A DNA stretch of 64,000 bases from Streptomyces sp. NBC_00448 (lineage in GTDB: Bacteria; Actinomycetota; Actinomycetes; Streptomycetales; Streptomycetaceae). The DNA is taken from the NCBI RefSeq assembly GCF_036014115.1, contig NZ_CP107913.1:9566501-9630500 (forward strand). Reading direction: 5' to 3'. The notes under the pieces are model-generated. The model had not been told where the DNA came from and did no database searches. It saw only the letters and a list, made by a program, of their open reading frames with translations. Shown piece after piece: positions 8,985 to 17,418 of the stretch; the first letter of the stretch is position 1; the number at the start of each line of letters is the position of its first letter. A program made the position numbers and the translations under genes.

Positions 8985-9941
8985 ATGGACAATGACCGGA
9001 GAACGGACGAGACGTCGCACGAGGTGGAGGTGATGCCGGACGAGGCGGAGGCGCCGCAGGATGCCCGCAGCACGAGTGGCGATCCGGACGTCCTGCTCGA
9101 CGTCAAGGACCTCCACGTCGACGAGATCGATCTCGACGTCCAGGATCTGCGGGCGCGCGTGGCGCTCCACGCGGAAGTGCTCGACCTTCTCAAACTCGAG
9201 GTCGGAGTGGACGTCGTGCTCGGTCGGGTCGCACTCGACATCACCGGTGTCCAGGCACAGGCGCTGCTCAAGGTCCGCCTCGACAACGTGGCGGCGATCC
9301 TTGCCAATGTGCTGCGTACCATCGACCGCAACCCGCAGATCCTCGAACAGATCACCCGGCCGGTGGGCGAGGCGGCTCGGTCCGTCGGTGAAGGCGCCGG
9401 CCGCGCCGTCGGCGAACTGGGCGCCGGCGCGGGCGAAGCCGTCGAGGACGTCGGCTCGGGCGCGGGCGAAGCCGTCCAGGAGGTCGGCTCGGGCGCGGGC
9501 GAAGCCGTCGAGGACGTCGGCTCGGGCGCCGGCAAGACCACGGAAGCGGCCGGGGCGGCGGTGGGCGACGCCGCGGGGGAGGTCGCGGACACGGCGTCCG
9601 ACGTCGCGGGCGAAGCCGTCGAGGACATCAGCGCGACGGCGAGCACGACCGCGGAAGGCGCGGGAGACACGGCGGATACGGCGAAGGACATCGCGGACGG
9701 GACCACGGAGCACGCCGCGGACGAGGCCGGCGACACGGCGAAGGGCGCCGTGGAGGACTCGGATGAGGCGGAGGACGCGCAGGACGCGGAGAAGGAGAGC
9801 ACGGCGCCGGACGCCGAGCGGCCGCGAGAGCGCGCACCCGAGTACGCCGGTCCTTCCCGGCACCGCCCCCGTCGCCAAGGCCACCGCCGTCCCGCTCCCT
9901 CGCGCCGCGCGGCCGCCTCCCGCCGCCACCGGCCGCGCTGA
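8985..9941 (+). CDS. Repeat-containing protein of unknown function, third gene of the SRPBCC operon
   Basis: The ATG at 8985 gives 318 residues. The conserved part is residues 35-125, a helical/strand unit rich in 'D-x-x-D-L' (VDEIDLDVQDLRARVALHAE, then VDVVLGRVALDITGVQAQAL). It is followed from about residue 135 by degenerate 11-residue repeats of the form GAGEAVEDVGS, then an Ala/Asp/Glu-rich section and a basic Arg/Pro tail. The repeats suggest an amphipathic or extended polymer-like segment. No enzymatic motif is visible. It follows the SRPBCC gene by 3 bp and ends before a strong hairpin terminator, so it is the last gene of the operon. Unrecognised function. Confidence 0.75.
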   Translation: MDNDRRTDETSHEVEVMPDEAEAPQDARSTSGDPDVLLDVKDLHVDEIDLDVQDLRARVALHAEVLDLLKLEVGVDVVLGRVALDITGVQAQALLKVRLDNVAAILANVLRTIDRNPQILEQITRPVGEAARSVGEGAGRAVGELGAGAGEAVEDVGSGAGEAVQEVGSGAGEAVEDVGSGAGKTTEAAGAAVGDAAGEVADTASDVAGEAVEDISATASTTAEGAGDTADTAKDIADGTTEHAADEAGDTAKGAVEDSDEAEDAQDAEKESTAPDAERPRERAPEYAGPSRHRPRRQGHRRPAPSRRAAASRRHRPR

Positions 9942-9999
9942 CCCCGCGACGAGCCCACATGTGGCGGCCGTTGCCGTCGGAGGAGGACGAGGCACGTTC

Positions 10000-10033
10000 A
10001 GGACTGCGAACGGGGTGATCCGTTCGCAGTCCT
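10000..10033 (+). terminator. Hairpin terminator after the SRPBCC operon
   Basis: A perfect inverted repeat (arms AGGACTGCGAACGG and CCGTTCGCAGTCCT, loop of six bases) lies 58 bp after the stop of the repeat protein. There is no T-run, as is usual for Streptomyces terminators. Confidence 0.75.
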
Positions 10034-10061
10034 GATCTCGCCGGGCCGCATCGAGGGCATC

Positions 10062-10090
10062 TTGTCAGGTACTGGACACTGGCTTACAGT
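10062..10090 (+). promoter_or_regulatory. Probable vegetative promoter of the GH16 gene
   Basis: TTGTCA and TACAGT are separated by 17 bp, a close match to the -35/-10 pattern of the main sigma factor. The element is 72 bp upstream of the GH16 start codon and just after the upstream terminator. Confidence 0.5.
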
Positions 10091-10161
10091 CCGGCGGAAG
10101 AGAGCGGCACCGCGACACCCACGTCGCCCGAGCACCCGAGCACCCGAGCAACGGAGCTTCG

Positions 10162-10887
10162 ATGTCACGCCTACGCATCCGGCTGGGCCGCGTCCTGGGC
10201 GCCGTCGTCGCCGGCCTCCTGACGCTGGTCATGGTGCAGCCGTCCGCGCACGCCAGTTCCTGGGGCGCACCGCAGACCGTCGACGCGTGGAACGTCGTCA
10301 GCGGCAGGTGGACCGCCAACAACGAGTTGGAGACCTACACGCCGAGCTGTGTCTGGTACGACGGCGGCACCCTCATGATCAAGACCTACCAGTCGGGCGA
10401 CACGTACTACTCCGGCCGCGTGGAGTCCCAGGCCCTCTACGGCTACGGCACCTACCGGTTCACCGCGAACATGCCCGACGGGCAGGGCCTGCTGCCCGCG
10501 GTGTGGGCGGCGTACCTCGACCCGTGGCTGCCGGAGATGGACGGCGCGGAGATCGTCGGCTCCGACCCGGACACCGTCTACCAGACCTTCCACGACACCA
10601 GCAACGCCCAGACCCAGTGGGCCTCGTACAACTCGGCCGGCTGGACCAACAGCTTCCACACCTACTCGTTCAGCTGGTGGCCCGACCACATCGACTTCGC
10701 CGTCGACGACGTCTTCCAGGGCACCAAGTGGTACACCACCGCACCGGGCGTCGGCATGCACTTCATCATCGACACCGCCGTCGGCGGCGACTGGCCAGGC
10801 AACCCGGACTCCTCCACCTGGGCCACCGCCGACGGCGCCCGCTACCTCAAGGTCTCCTCCGTCACCTACACCCCCTACCACCCGTAG
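10162..10887 (+). CDS. Secreted glycoside hydrolase family 16 protein
   Basis: The product has 241 residues with a clear signal peptide: a basic start (MSRLRIRLGR), a hydrophobic core, and cleavage probably after SAHA (about residue 30). The mature enzyme is a single GH16 jelly-roll. The catalytic signature E-x-D-x-x-E is intact as EMDGAEIVG near residue 130, and aromatic substrate-binding positions are abundant (SFSWWPDHIDF, GGDWPGN). GH16 enzymes cleave beta-1,3 or beta-1,4 glucans or galactans; the exact polysaccharide cannot be told. The gene stands alone between a terminator and a convergent carrier gene, with its own promoter. It has no carbohydrate-binding module, so it is at the small end of the family. 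Confidence 0.9.
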   Translation: MSRLRIRLGRVLGAVVAGLLTLVMVQPSAHASSWGAPQTVDAWNVVSGRWTANNELETYTPSCVWYDGGTLMIKTYQSGDTYYSGRVESQALYGYGTYRFTANMPDGQGLLPAVWAAYLDPWLPEMDGAEIVGSDPDTVYQTFHDTSNAQTQWASYNSAGWTNSFHTYSFSWWPDHIDFAVDDVFQGTKWYTTAPGVGMHFIIDTAVGGDWPGNPDSSTWATADGARYLKVSSVTYTPYHP

Positions 10888-10957
10888 ACCGCCGGGGGCC
10901 CGCTAGGCGTCCACGGCCCCGCGCAGCGGGCTTGGTGCCCGGGGCCGCGCGATCGCC

Positions 10958-12349
10958 TCACCCGTAGGCGGGGTCCGGGGCGCCGCCGGGGGCGGGGACC
11001 TCGGGGGCGCCGGCGCCCTCGGGGGTGGACGCCGGCTCCGCGTCCACCAGGGTGCGTTCGTCGAACGGCAACTCGCCGGCCAGCACCCGCGCGACCCGCT
11101 CCTTGTCGACCTCGTGCACCCAGGTCCCGACGAGCAGGGTGGCCACCGCGTTGCCGGCGAAGTTGGTCAAGGCGCGCGCCTCGCTCATGAAGCGGTCGAT
11201 GCCGACGATCAGGCCGACGCCGTCGACCAGCGCGGGCTGGTGCGACTGGAGGCCGCTGGCCAGGACGGCGATGCCGGAACCCGACACGCCCGCGGCGCCC
11301 TTGGAGGCCAGCATCATGAACAGCAGCAGGCCGATCTGCCGGCCCAGACCCATCGGCCGGTCGAGCGCGTCCGCGATGAACAGCGAGGCCATGGTCAGGT
11401 AGATCATGGTGCCGTCGAGGTTGAAGGAGTACCCGGCCGGCACCGTGACACCGACGACCGGGCGGCTGACGCCCAGGTGCTCCATCTTCGCGATGAGCCG
11501 GGGAAGCGCGGACTCCGACGACGAGGTGGACAGGATCAGCAGGAACTCCCGGCCCAGGTACTTCAGCAGCTGGAACAGGTTGACGCCGGTGGCCAGCCGC
11601 AGCACCGTGCCGAGCACCACGACGATGAACAGCACGCAGGTCGTGTAGAAGCCGATCATGATGGTGGCCAGGGCCTTGAGCGCGTCCGTGCCCGTCTCGC
11701 CGATGACCGCGGCCATCGCCCCGAACGCCCCGATCGGCGCCGCCCACAGGATCATGGACAGCACCCGGAACACCAGCTTCTGGAGGTGCCCGATGCCGCG
11801 CAGCACCGGCTCGCCGGAGCGGCCCATCGCCTGGAGGCCGAAGCCGACCAGCAGGGCGACCAGCAGCGTCTGGAGCACCTGGCCCTGGGTGAGGGCCGAC
11901 AGCAGGCTGGTGGGGATGATGCCCAGCAGGAAGTCGACCGGGCCGACGTGGGCGTCGGCCGCCGCGGTATGGCCGATGTGCCGGGTCGCTTCGGTCAGGT
12001 GGAGCCCCGCGCCCGGGTGCAGGATGTTGCCGACGACCAGACCGATGGCCAGCGCGACCGCCGACATGACCACGAAGTAGCCGAGCGCGAGGCCGCCGAC
12101 CCGGCCGACCTTCGCCGCCTGCCGGACCGAGCCGACGCCGAGCGCGATCGTGCAGAAGATCACCGGCGAGATCATCATCTCGATCAGGGAGACGAACCCG
12201 GTTCCCAGCGGCTTGAGTTCCCTGGCGAAGTGCGGCCACAGGAAGCCCGTGGCGATGCCGAGCAGCACCGCGACGATCACGGCGAGGTACAGGTACTGTG
12301 TGCGGTCCCGCTGGGGGGTGGGCGGTGTCCCCGCCGGCGTTACGGGCAT
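10958..12349 (-). CDS. dctA: C4-dicarboxylate:proton/sodium symporter, DctA type
   Basis: The protein has 463 residues from the ATG at 12349, preceded by AAGGAG (an open frame extends further but is Pro/Arg-rich). It is a DAACS-family carrier with eight membrane helices and two re-entrant loops. Diagnostic motifs are the serine-rich loop STSSSESALPRL, GYSFNLDGT, and the C-terminal FAGNAVATLLVG. Such carriers import succinate, fumarate and malate across the cytoplasmic membrane. The C-terminal 40 residues are a Pro/Ala/Gly tail of no known role. The gene is divergent from a CitA/DcuS-type sensor kinase gene, the usual arrangement in which the two-component pair switches on uptake when substrate is present. 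Confidence 0.92.
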   Translation of the reverse strand: MPVTPAGTPPTPQRDRTQYLYLAVIVAVLLGIATGFLWPHFARELKPLGTGFVSLIEMMISPVIFCTIALGVGSVRQAAKVGRVGGLALGYFVVMSAVALAIGLVVGNILHPGAGLHLTEATRHIGHTAAADAHVGPVDFLLGIIPTSLLSALTQGQVLQTLLVALLVGFGLQAMGRSGEPVLRGIGHLQKLVFRVLSMILWAAPIGAFGAMAAVIGETGTDALKALATIMIGFYTTCVLFIVVVLGTVLRLATGVNLFQLLKYLGREFLLILSTSSSESALPRLIAKMEHLGVSRPVVGVTVPAGYSFNLDGTMIYLTMASLFIADALDRPMGLGRQIGLLLFMMLASKGAAGVSGSGIAVLASGLQSHQPALVDGVGLIVGIDRFMSEARALTNFAGNAVATLLVGTWVHEVDKERVARVLAGELPFDERTLVDAEPASTPEGAGAPEVPAPGGAPDPAYG

Positions 12350-12567
12350 GGCTGGTCTCCTTGACGACGTCGGTGGCGTCCGGGGGGTGCGCCGCGGGTT
12401 CACGGGCTCGCGGGGCCGCGGGTGCACGGGTTCGCGGGCGGGCGTCCGGGACACGGCAGTGCGTGCGGCTCACGTCCTGGCGGTCCCCGCGACTATCGCG
12501 GGCCACGTGACGTGCGTCACGGTTGTGGTCGTTGAGTTCACGCAGAGTCGAGAGGCGGGCCGATGCC

Positions 12568-14289
12568 ATGGCGGCGCCACGCATGCCCTACCCCCGCAGC
12601 CTGGCCGGGCAGTTGTTCGCGATGCAGGCCGTCCTGGTCGCCCTGGCCGTGACCGCCTGCGCGATCTTCGGCTACGTCAGCGACGGGCGCCAGGCGGAGC
12701 AGTCCGCCCGCCGCCAGGCCACCGCGGTGGCCCGGGCGGTCGCCGACACCCCCGCGGTGGAGCAGGCCGCGCGCGGCGGCGATCCGACGGCGGAACTCCA
12801 GCCGTACGCACTGTCCGTGCAGCGCGACACGGGGGTGGACTTCGTGACGATCATGGACACCCACGGCATCCGCTGGACCCACCCCGACCCCGCCGAGATC
12901 GGCCACCGCTACCTGGGCCACATCGCACCGGCGCTGCACGGCCGCACCTTCGCCGAGACCTACACCGGCACGCTCGGGCCGTCGGTACGGGTGATCACCC
13001 CCATCCGGTCCGGCACCCGGATCACCGGGCTGGTCAGCGCCGGCATCACCGTCGAGGCGATCAGCGCGCGCTCCCGCAGGCAACTGGCCGCGCTGATCGG
13101 CGTCGCGGCCGGCGCGCTGGCCCTCGGCGGGATCGGCAGCTACCTGGTCAACGCCCGGCTGCGCCGCCACACCCACGGCATGAACGCCCGCGACCTGCAC
13201 CGCATGCACGACTACCACCAGGCCGCGCTGCACGCCGTACGGGAGGGACTGCTGCTGCTCGACGGCGAGCAGCGCATCGCGCTCATCAACGACGGCGGGC
13301 GCGAACTGCTGGGCCTGGACGAGGAGGCCGTGGGCCGGCAGGTCGCCGAACTCGGCCTGCCCGACGCCCTGACCGCGGCGCTGCTGGCCCCCGAGGCCCG
13401 CGTCGACGAACTCCACCTGACCTCCGAGCAAGTCGTCGTCGTCAACACCGCGCCGGTCTCCGGCGGCGAGCAGCGCGGCACCATGGTGACCTTGCGCGAC
13501 CACACCGAACTCCAGGTGGTGATGGGCGAACTGGACTCCGAACGGGGCTTCAGCCGGGCCCTGCGCGCCCAGGCGCACGAGGCGGCCAACCGGCTGCACA
13601 CGGTCGTCTCACTGGTCGAACTGGACCGCGGCAGCGAGGCGGTGGACTTCGCGACGTCCGAACTGCGGGCGGCGCAGGCCCTCACCGACCAGGTGGTCGC
13701 GGCGGTCGACGAACCCGTGCTGGCCGCGCTCCTGCTGGGCAAGGCGGCGCAGGCCAACGAGCAGGGGGTCGAGCTGGTGATCACGGACGACAGCCGGCTG
13801 GAGGACGGGCTGCTGCCCGCCGGCCTGGCACCGCGCGACCTGGTCACCATCCTGGGCAACCTGATCGACAACGCCGTCGACGCGACGCAGGGTCTGCCGG
13901 CCGCACAAATCGGGGTCACGGTCACCGCCCGCGAGGCCCCCGGCGAGCTGCTGCTGCGGGTGGCCGACACCGGTCCCGGTGTACCCTCCGGCGACACCGA
14001 CGCGGTCTTCGAACGGGGCTGGTCGACGAAGCCCGCGCCGGCCGGCGGCCGCGGGCTCGGCCTGGCCCTGGCCCGGCAGGCCGTGACGCGCAACGGTGGC
14101 ACGCTCACGCTGACCGCCGGGCCCGAGGGCGGCGCCGTCTTCACCGCGCGGCTGCCCCTGCGCCCCGAGCCCGGACCGGTGTCCGAACCGATCCCCGTAC
14201 CCGTAGCCGTACCTGTCCCCGGACCGGTGTCCGTACCCGTATCCACCCGACAAGGCGCCGGCCGGCCGGCAGGAGGAGGACAGGCATGA
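12568..14289 (+). CDS. CitA/DcuS-type sensor histidine kinase
   Basis: The ATG at 12568 (GAGAGG upstream) gives 573 residues. Two membrane helices (about 13-33 and 165-185) enclose an extracytoplasmic PAS-like sensor with the typical SVQRDTGVDFVTIMD and VRVITPIR segments. A cytoplasmic PAS domain follows, then a DHp helix with the CitA/DcuS-type phosphoacceptor in QAHEAANRLHT. The ATPase domain shows ILGNLIDNAVDA (N box), ADTGPGVP (G1) and GRGLGLAL (G2). Family members sense citrate or C4-dicarboxylates. Its position, divergent from dctA and overlapping the response regulator by ATGA, supports control of dicarboxylate uptake. The last 35 residues are a Val/Pro repeat tail. Confidence 0.9.
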   Translation: MAAPRMPYPRSLAGQLFAMQAVLVALAVTACAIFGYVSDGRQAEQSARRQATAVARAVADTPAVEQAARGGDPTAELQPYALSVQRDTGVDFVTIMDTHGIRWTHPDPAEIGHRYLGHIAPALHGRTFAETYTGTLGPSVRVITPIRSGTRITGLVSAGITVEAISARSRRQLAALIGVAAGALALGGIGSYLVNARLRRHTHGMNARDLHRMHDYHQAALHAVREGLLLLDGEQRIALINDGGRELLGLDEEAVGRQVAELGLPDALTAALLAPEARVDELHLTSEQVVVVNTAPVSGGEQRGTMVTLRDHTELQVVMGELDSERGFSRALRAQAHEAANRLHTVVSLVELDRGSEAVDFATSELRAAQALTDQVVAAVDEPVLAALLLGKAAQANEQGVELVITDDSRLEDGLLPAGLAPRDLVTILGNLIDNAVDATQGLPAAQIGVTVTAREAPGELLLRVADTGPGVPSGDTDAVFERGWSTKPAPAGGRGLGLALARQAVTRNGGTLTLTAGPEGGAVFTARLPLRPEPGPVSEPIPVPVAVPVPGPVSVPVSTRQGAGRPAGGGQA

Positions 14290-14969
14290 GCGAGCAGGCC
14301 ATCCGCGTGCTCGTGGTCGAGGACGACCCGGTCGCCGCCGACGCGCACGCGCTCTACGTCGACCGCGTGCCCGGATTCACCGCCGTCGGCAAGGCCCACA
14401 ACGCGGCGCAGGCCCGCCGCCTGCTGCTGCGCGCCCCGGTCGACCTGATCCTGCTCGACCTCTACCTGCCCGACGGCCACGGCCTGGAACTCGCCCGCTC
14501 GCTGCGCGCCGCCGGTCACCGGATGGACGTCATCGCGGTCACCTCCGCCCGCGACCTGGCGGTGGTCCGCGAGGGCGTCTCGCTCGGCGTCGTGCAGTAC
14601 ATCCTCAAGCCCTTCGCGTTCGCCACGCTCCGCGACCGGCTGCTCGGCTACGCCCGGTTCCGGGCCGCGGCAGGCGAAGCGGGCAGCCAGGACGAGGTCG
14701 ACCGGGCCCTGGCCACGCTGCGCCCGTCGAGGCCCGCGGCCCTGCCCAAGGGGCTCAGCGCCCCCACGCTGGAGACGGTCGTCCGCACGCTCAGGGTCGC
14801 CCCGGCCGGGCTGACGGCGGCCGCGACCGCCGCGTCGGCCGGCATCTCCCGCATCACCGCCCGCCGTTACCTGGAGCACCTGGTCGAGCAGGGCCGCGTC
14901 GAGCGCAGCCCCCAGTACGGCCAGGTCGGCCGCCCGGAGCTGCACTACCGCTGGCTGACCGCCGATTAG
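14286..14969 (+). CDS. CitB/DcuR-type response regulator
   Basis: The protein has 227 residues. The receiver domain holds the acidic pair (VVEDDPVAAD), the phosphorylation site in LILLDLYLPDG and the conserved Lys in YILKPFAF. The C-terminal half is the HTH typical of the CitB family (THETVV-like entry, then ATAASAGISRITARRYLEHL, ending GRPELHYRW). The start overlaps the kinase stop by four bases, so the pair is translationally coupled. The likely target is the intergenic region in front of dctA. Its last four bases overlap the end of the convergent kinase gene at 14966. Confidence 0.92.
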   Translation: MSEQAIRVLVVEDDPVAADAHALYVDRVPGFTAVGKAHNAAQARRLLLRAPVDLILLDLYLPDGHGLELARSLRAAGHRMDVIAVTSARDLAVVREGVSLGVVQYILKPFAFATLRDRLLGYARFRAAAGEAGSQDEVDRALATLRPSRPAALPKGLSAPTLETVVRTLRVAPAGLTAAATAASAGISRITARRYLEHLVEQGRVERSPQYGQVGRPELHYRWLTAD

Positions 14970-15529
14970 GCCGAGCCGGGAGCGAGCCCGTCGGCGGCGA
15001 TCGCCGCCCAGACCTGTCGGGCGAGGCCGTCGACGGGGAGGGCGCCGTCGACGACCAGGTCGCAGTCGTCGCGGACCGGCTCGACGTGCCGTGCGTGGGC
15101 GCCGCGCCGGTGGCTCCGGTAGTTGCGGAGGAGCACGTCGAGCGGGAAGCCGTCCCGCAGGCACTTGCGCTCGATCTTCCGGACCAGGCGGAGGTCGGCG
15201 GGCAGGTCGACGAAGACGTCGAAGCGCACGTTCGCCGCCGGAGGGTCGAGGTACCGGGCGAAGAGGCCCTCGACGATGACGACGGCCGAGGCGGCCAGCG
15301 CGGTGTCGGCGTCGGCGGTGAGGCGTACGAGGTCCAGTGACCGGGGGTCGCCCACGTCCAGCCGCGGAGCCCCGGCCTCGTCCGGCGCCCACACCCCGCG
15401 CTCGGGGCTCCGGAAGTAGTAGTCGTCGCCGTGCAGCACCCGTACGGGGAACCGGGGCGCGGTGGCCGCCAGCGCGGCGGCCAGCGTGGTCTTCCCCGCC
15501 CCGGCTCCTCCGGTCAACGTCACCAGCAT
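14966..15529 (-). CDS. Uridine kinase-like P-loop phosphotransferase
   Basis: The protein has 187 residues. The Walker A sequence GGAGAGKTT is near the N-terminus (residues 7-15), followed by HGDDYYF, a typical substrate-binding aspartate segment of the uridine kinase/phosphoribulokinase group, and VVIVEGLFARY as Walker B. The lid segment RKIERKCLRDGFP and the Arg/His-rich RSHRRGAHARHVEP complete the fold. The natural substrate may be uridine/cytidine or another small alcohol, as many short actinobacterial homologues are uncharacterised. It converges on, and overlaps by four bases, the response regulator gene. Confidence 0.8.
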   Translation of the reverse strand: MLVTLTGGAGAGKTTLAAALAATAPRFPVRVLHGDDYYFRSPERGVWAPDEAGAPRLDVGDPRSLDLVRLTADADTALAASAVVIVEGLFARYLDPPAANVRFDVFVDLPADLRLVRKIERKCLRDGFPLDVLLRNYRSHRRGAHARHVEPVRDDCDLVVDGALPVDGLARQVWAAIAADGLAPGSA

Positions 15530-15598
15530 CTGTCCACCCCTCGACCCGGTCGCCTGCGAAAGCGGGTTCTGCCCGCCCCCCGATACGGGGCTGCCTGC

Positions 15599-16093
15599 TC
15601 AGACGCCGAGCCGCACCGGCGTTGCCGGAGGGCCGGCGGCGACCAGCGCGGTCAAAGGAGTCGCGAGGTCGCGGGGGGAGAAGAGATCGCTGCCCGCGTA
15701 CGAAGCGATCTCCTGCGGGTGCCACCACTTCAGTCCGCGGATGGCCTCCGCGGCGAGCTGCTCGTCGGACAGGGACCCGCGCGGAGTGAACGTGGCGGTG
15801 CGCACGAGGAAGTAGTCGTTGCTGACCCCCTCGTAGCCAGCGGCGTACCCGGGACCCACGACTTCCTGGTGCCAGACGTGCGGCGGATCGGCCCCGAGAA
15901 CCAGCCCCACCTCCTCGCGCACCTCACGGCGGAGCGCGGCAAGGGGCGTCTCACCCTGCTCGATCCCGCCGCCGGCGGCCGCCCACACCACCCTCCCCGC
16001 GGGCCGCGAAATGACGTGACGGCACAGCAGGATGCGGTCCTCCTCGTCGAGGATGAGCGCACGGACGGCATGACGCAGCTTCACAGACGGCAT
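15599..16093 (-). CDS. NUDIX hydrolase
   Basis: The protein has 164 residues with a complete NUDIX box (GGIEQGETPLAALRREVREE-VGL), giving the G-x5-E-x7-R-E-x2-E-E-x-G-x metal-binding pattern. The N-terminal strand RALILDEEDRILLCRH and C-terminal LKWWHPQEI fit the subgroup annotated as general nucleoside-diphosphate-X pyrophosphatases, with substrate unknown. An IS5-type element starts 11 bp upstream of its start codon. The natural promoter has therefore probably been displaced, and expression may now depend on the element. Confidence 0.9.
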   Translation of the reverse strand: MPSVKLRHAVRALILDEEDRILLCRHVISRPAGRVVWAAAGGGIEQGETPLAALRREVREEVGLVLGADPPHVWHQEVVGPGYAAGYEGVSNDYFLVRTATFTPRGSLSDEQLAAEAIRGLKWWHPQEIASYAGSDLFSPRDLATPLTALVAAGPPATPVRLGV

Positions 16094-16103
16094 CCCGGCA
16101 CAC

Positions 16104-16976
16104 TAAGCGTTGTCCCGTAAATGATCTACGGTGCGCTTGCTGACCTGCCTACTCCTACGTCACCCGGCCAGGGTGAGGTTGTGAAGGCGGGCGATGCCGA
16201 GGATGGCGTGGTGGACGCCGTCGCCTTTGAGGCGGCAGTCGCGGAGGATCTTCCAGGTCTTCATGCGGGCGAAGGCGTGTTCGACGCGGGCGCGGACTTT
16301 GCGGTGGGAGGTGTTGTGTTCCTCTTTCCAGGCGGGAAGTTCGCTCTGGCCGGCTTTTCGTCGGTGCGGGATGATCAGGCCGGTCCCCTGGTAGCCGCCG
16401 TCGGCGATGACCGTGGCGCGGCCCACCGCGGCCCTGGCGCCGGACTCCTCCCATGCTTTGCAGTCGTTGCGGTTGCCGGGCAACGGCGGGCCGACTGCCA
16501 CGACAAGCCGGGTGTCGGCGTCGATGACCACCTGGTGATTGGTGGAGTAGCGGTAGTTCTTGGACTGCGCGGCGACGCTGTGGTCGCGGGTGGGGACCAG
16601 CGTGCCGTCCACGATCAGCACAGTGTCCTTGCGGAACCGCTTGCGGGGCTCAAGCGCGAGCGCCGGTCCGAGGTGGTCGACGATCCGGTCCGCGGCGGAC
16701 TTCGACACCCCGAACAGCGGGGCGAGTTGGCGCAGGGTGAGGTTGGTGCGCCAGTACGCGGCGACCAGCAGGACCCGGTCCTCCAGCGGCAGGCTCCAGG
16801 GCCGGCCCTTGCGCACCGGGTCTGCACCCTCCCGCCGCAGTGCAGTGATCAGCTTGCTGAACTGCCGCGGGCTCAACCCACTGAACGGGGCTATCCAGGA
16901 GGGCTCCGACGCCGTGATCACACCAGACACAGCATGATCATCTCACCGGTGGCCAGCAGTTACGGGACAACGCTTA
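16104..16976. mobile_element. IS5-family insertion sequence, intact
   Basis: Perfect 17-bp inverted repeats (TAAGCGTTGTCCCGTAA at 16104-16120 and its complement at 16960-16976) flank one transposase gene. The outermost TA on each side may be a 2-bp target duplication, making the element proper 16106-16974. It sits between the NUDIX gene and a VOC pseudogene, whose TAA stop falls at the element border. Confidence 0.9.
16160..16930 (-). CDS. IS5-family DDE transposase
   Basis: The protein has 256 residues from a GTG. An N-terminal HTH region (LTLRQLAPLFGVSKSAADRI) precedes a DDE domain: first Asp in LIVDGTLVP, second in VIADGGYQGTGL, Glu in RARVEHAFARMKTWKIL. The length and the final LHNLTLAG are normal for the subgroup, so it is probably active. 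It catalyses excision and insertion of the surrounding element. Confidence 0.92.
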   Translation of the reverse strand: MSGVITASEPSWIAPFSGLSPRQFSKLITALRREGADPVRKGRPWSLPLEDRVLLVAAYWRTNLTLRQLAPLFGVSKSAADRIVDHLGPALALEPRKRFRKDTVLIVDGTLVPTRDHSVAAQSKNYRYSTNHQVVIDADTRLVVAVGPPLPGNRNDCKAWEESGARAAVGRATVIADGGYQGTGLIIPHRRKAGQSELPAWKEEHNTSHRKVRARVEHAFARMKTWKILRDCRLKGDGVHHAILGIARLHNLTLAG

Positions 16977-17340
16977 CTCGGCGGACTGGACTTCGACCAC
17001 GCAGAAAAGGTTGTCCTCTGGATCGGCAAGCACCGTCAGGCGCATGCCGGGGTGTTCGTCGAGCACTTCCCAGCGGAGCCTTGCCCCGAGGGCGGTGAGA
17101 CGGTCGACCTCGCCCTGCCGCTGCCCCATGCGACACGGAAGTCGAGGTGCGTCTTCTGATCGCCGCCGGGTGTTTCGGAGCTGCGGTGGAAGTGGAACCG
17201 GAGACCGTCCGCGGCGTCGGTTTGAAGGAGGACGTCGGAGTCGCTGCCGGCTGGTTCTCCTCCGACGGTGCAGACCCAGAACGCGGCGGGTCCGCAGCCT
17301 CGATGGTGATGCTGCCATGGTGAAGTGCCGAGGTGCTCAA
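16974..17340 (-). pseudogene. VOC/glyoxalase-fold protein gene broken by two frameshifts
   Basis: A VOC-family protein can be read only by changing frame twice. A likely TTG start at 17340 with GAGGAG in front gives ITIEAADP. The next segment (AAFWVCTVGGEPAGSD ... TDAADGLRFHFHR ... KTHLDFRVAWG) is in a second frame. The C-terminal RQGEVDRLTALGARLRW ... LADPEDNLFCVVEVQ is in a third. The order and length (about 120 residues) match a small VOC protein, so the reading is secure although the gene is dead. It lies downstream of the aldo/keto reductase on the same strand, and the IS5-type element abuts its 3' end. Confidence 0.75.
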
Positions 17341-17418
17341 GGGTGATCTCCTCATCGGGTCGGGTTCAGATCGCGGGTGGGATGGATCCGGAGAATCGAA
17401 GCATGAGTCGAGCGATGG

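Noticed and set aside
9421-9540. CRISPR-like short repeats
   Set aside because: The repeats are in-frame codons for GAGEAVEDVGS units in a coding region, with no unique spacers of constant length.
12150-14280. Rightward frame continuous with the response regulator but running through the kinase gene
   Set aside because: Only the part from 14286 is a real protein; the upstream part is an Arg/Gly-rich shadow of the histidine kinase.
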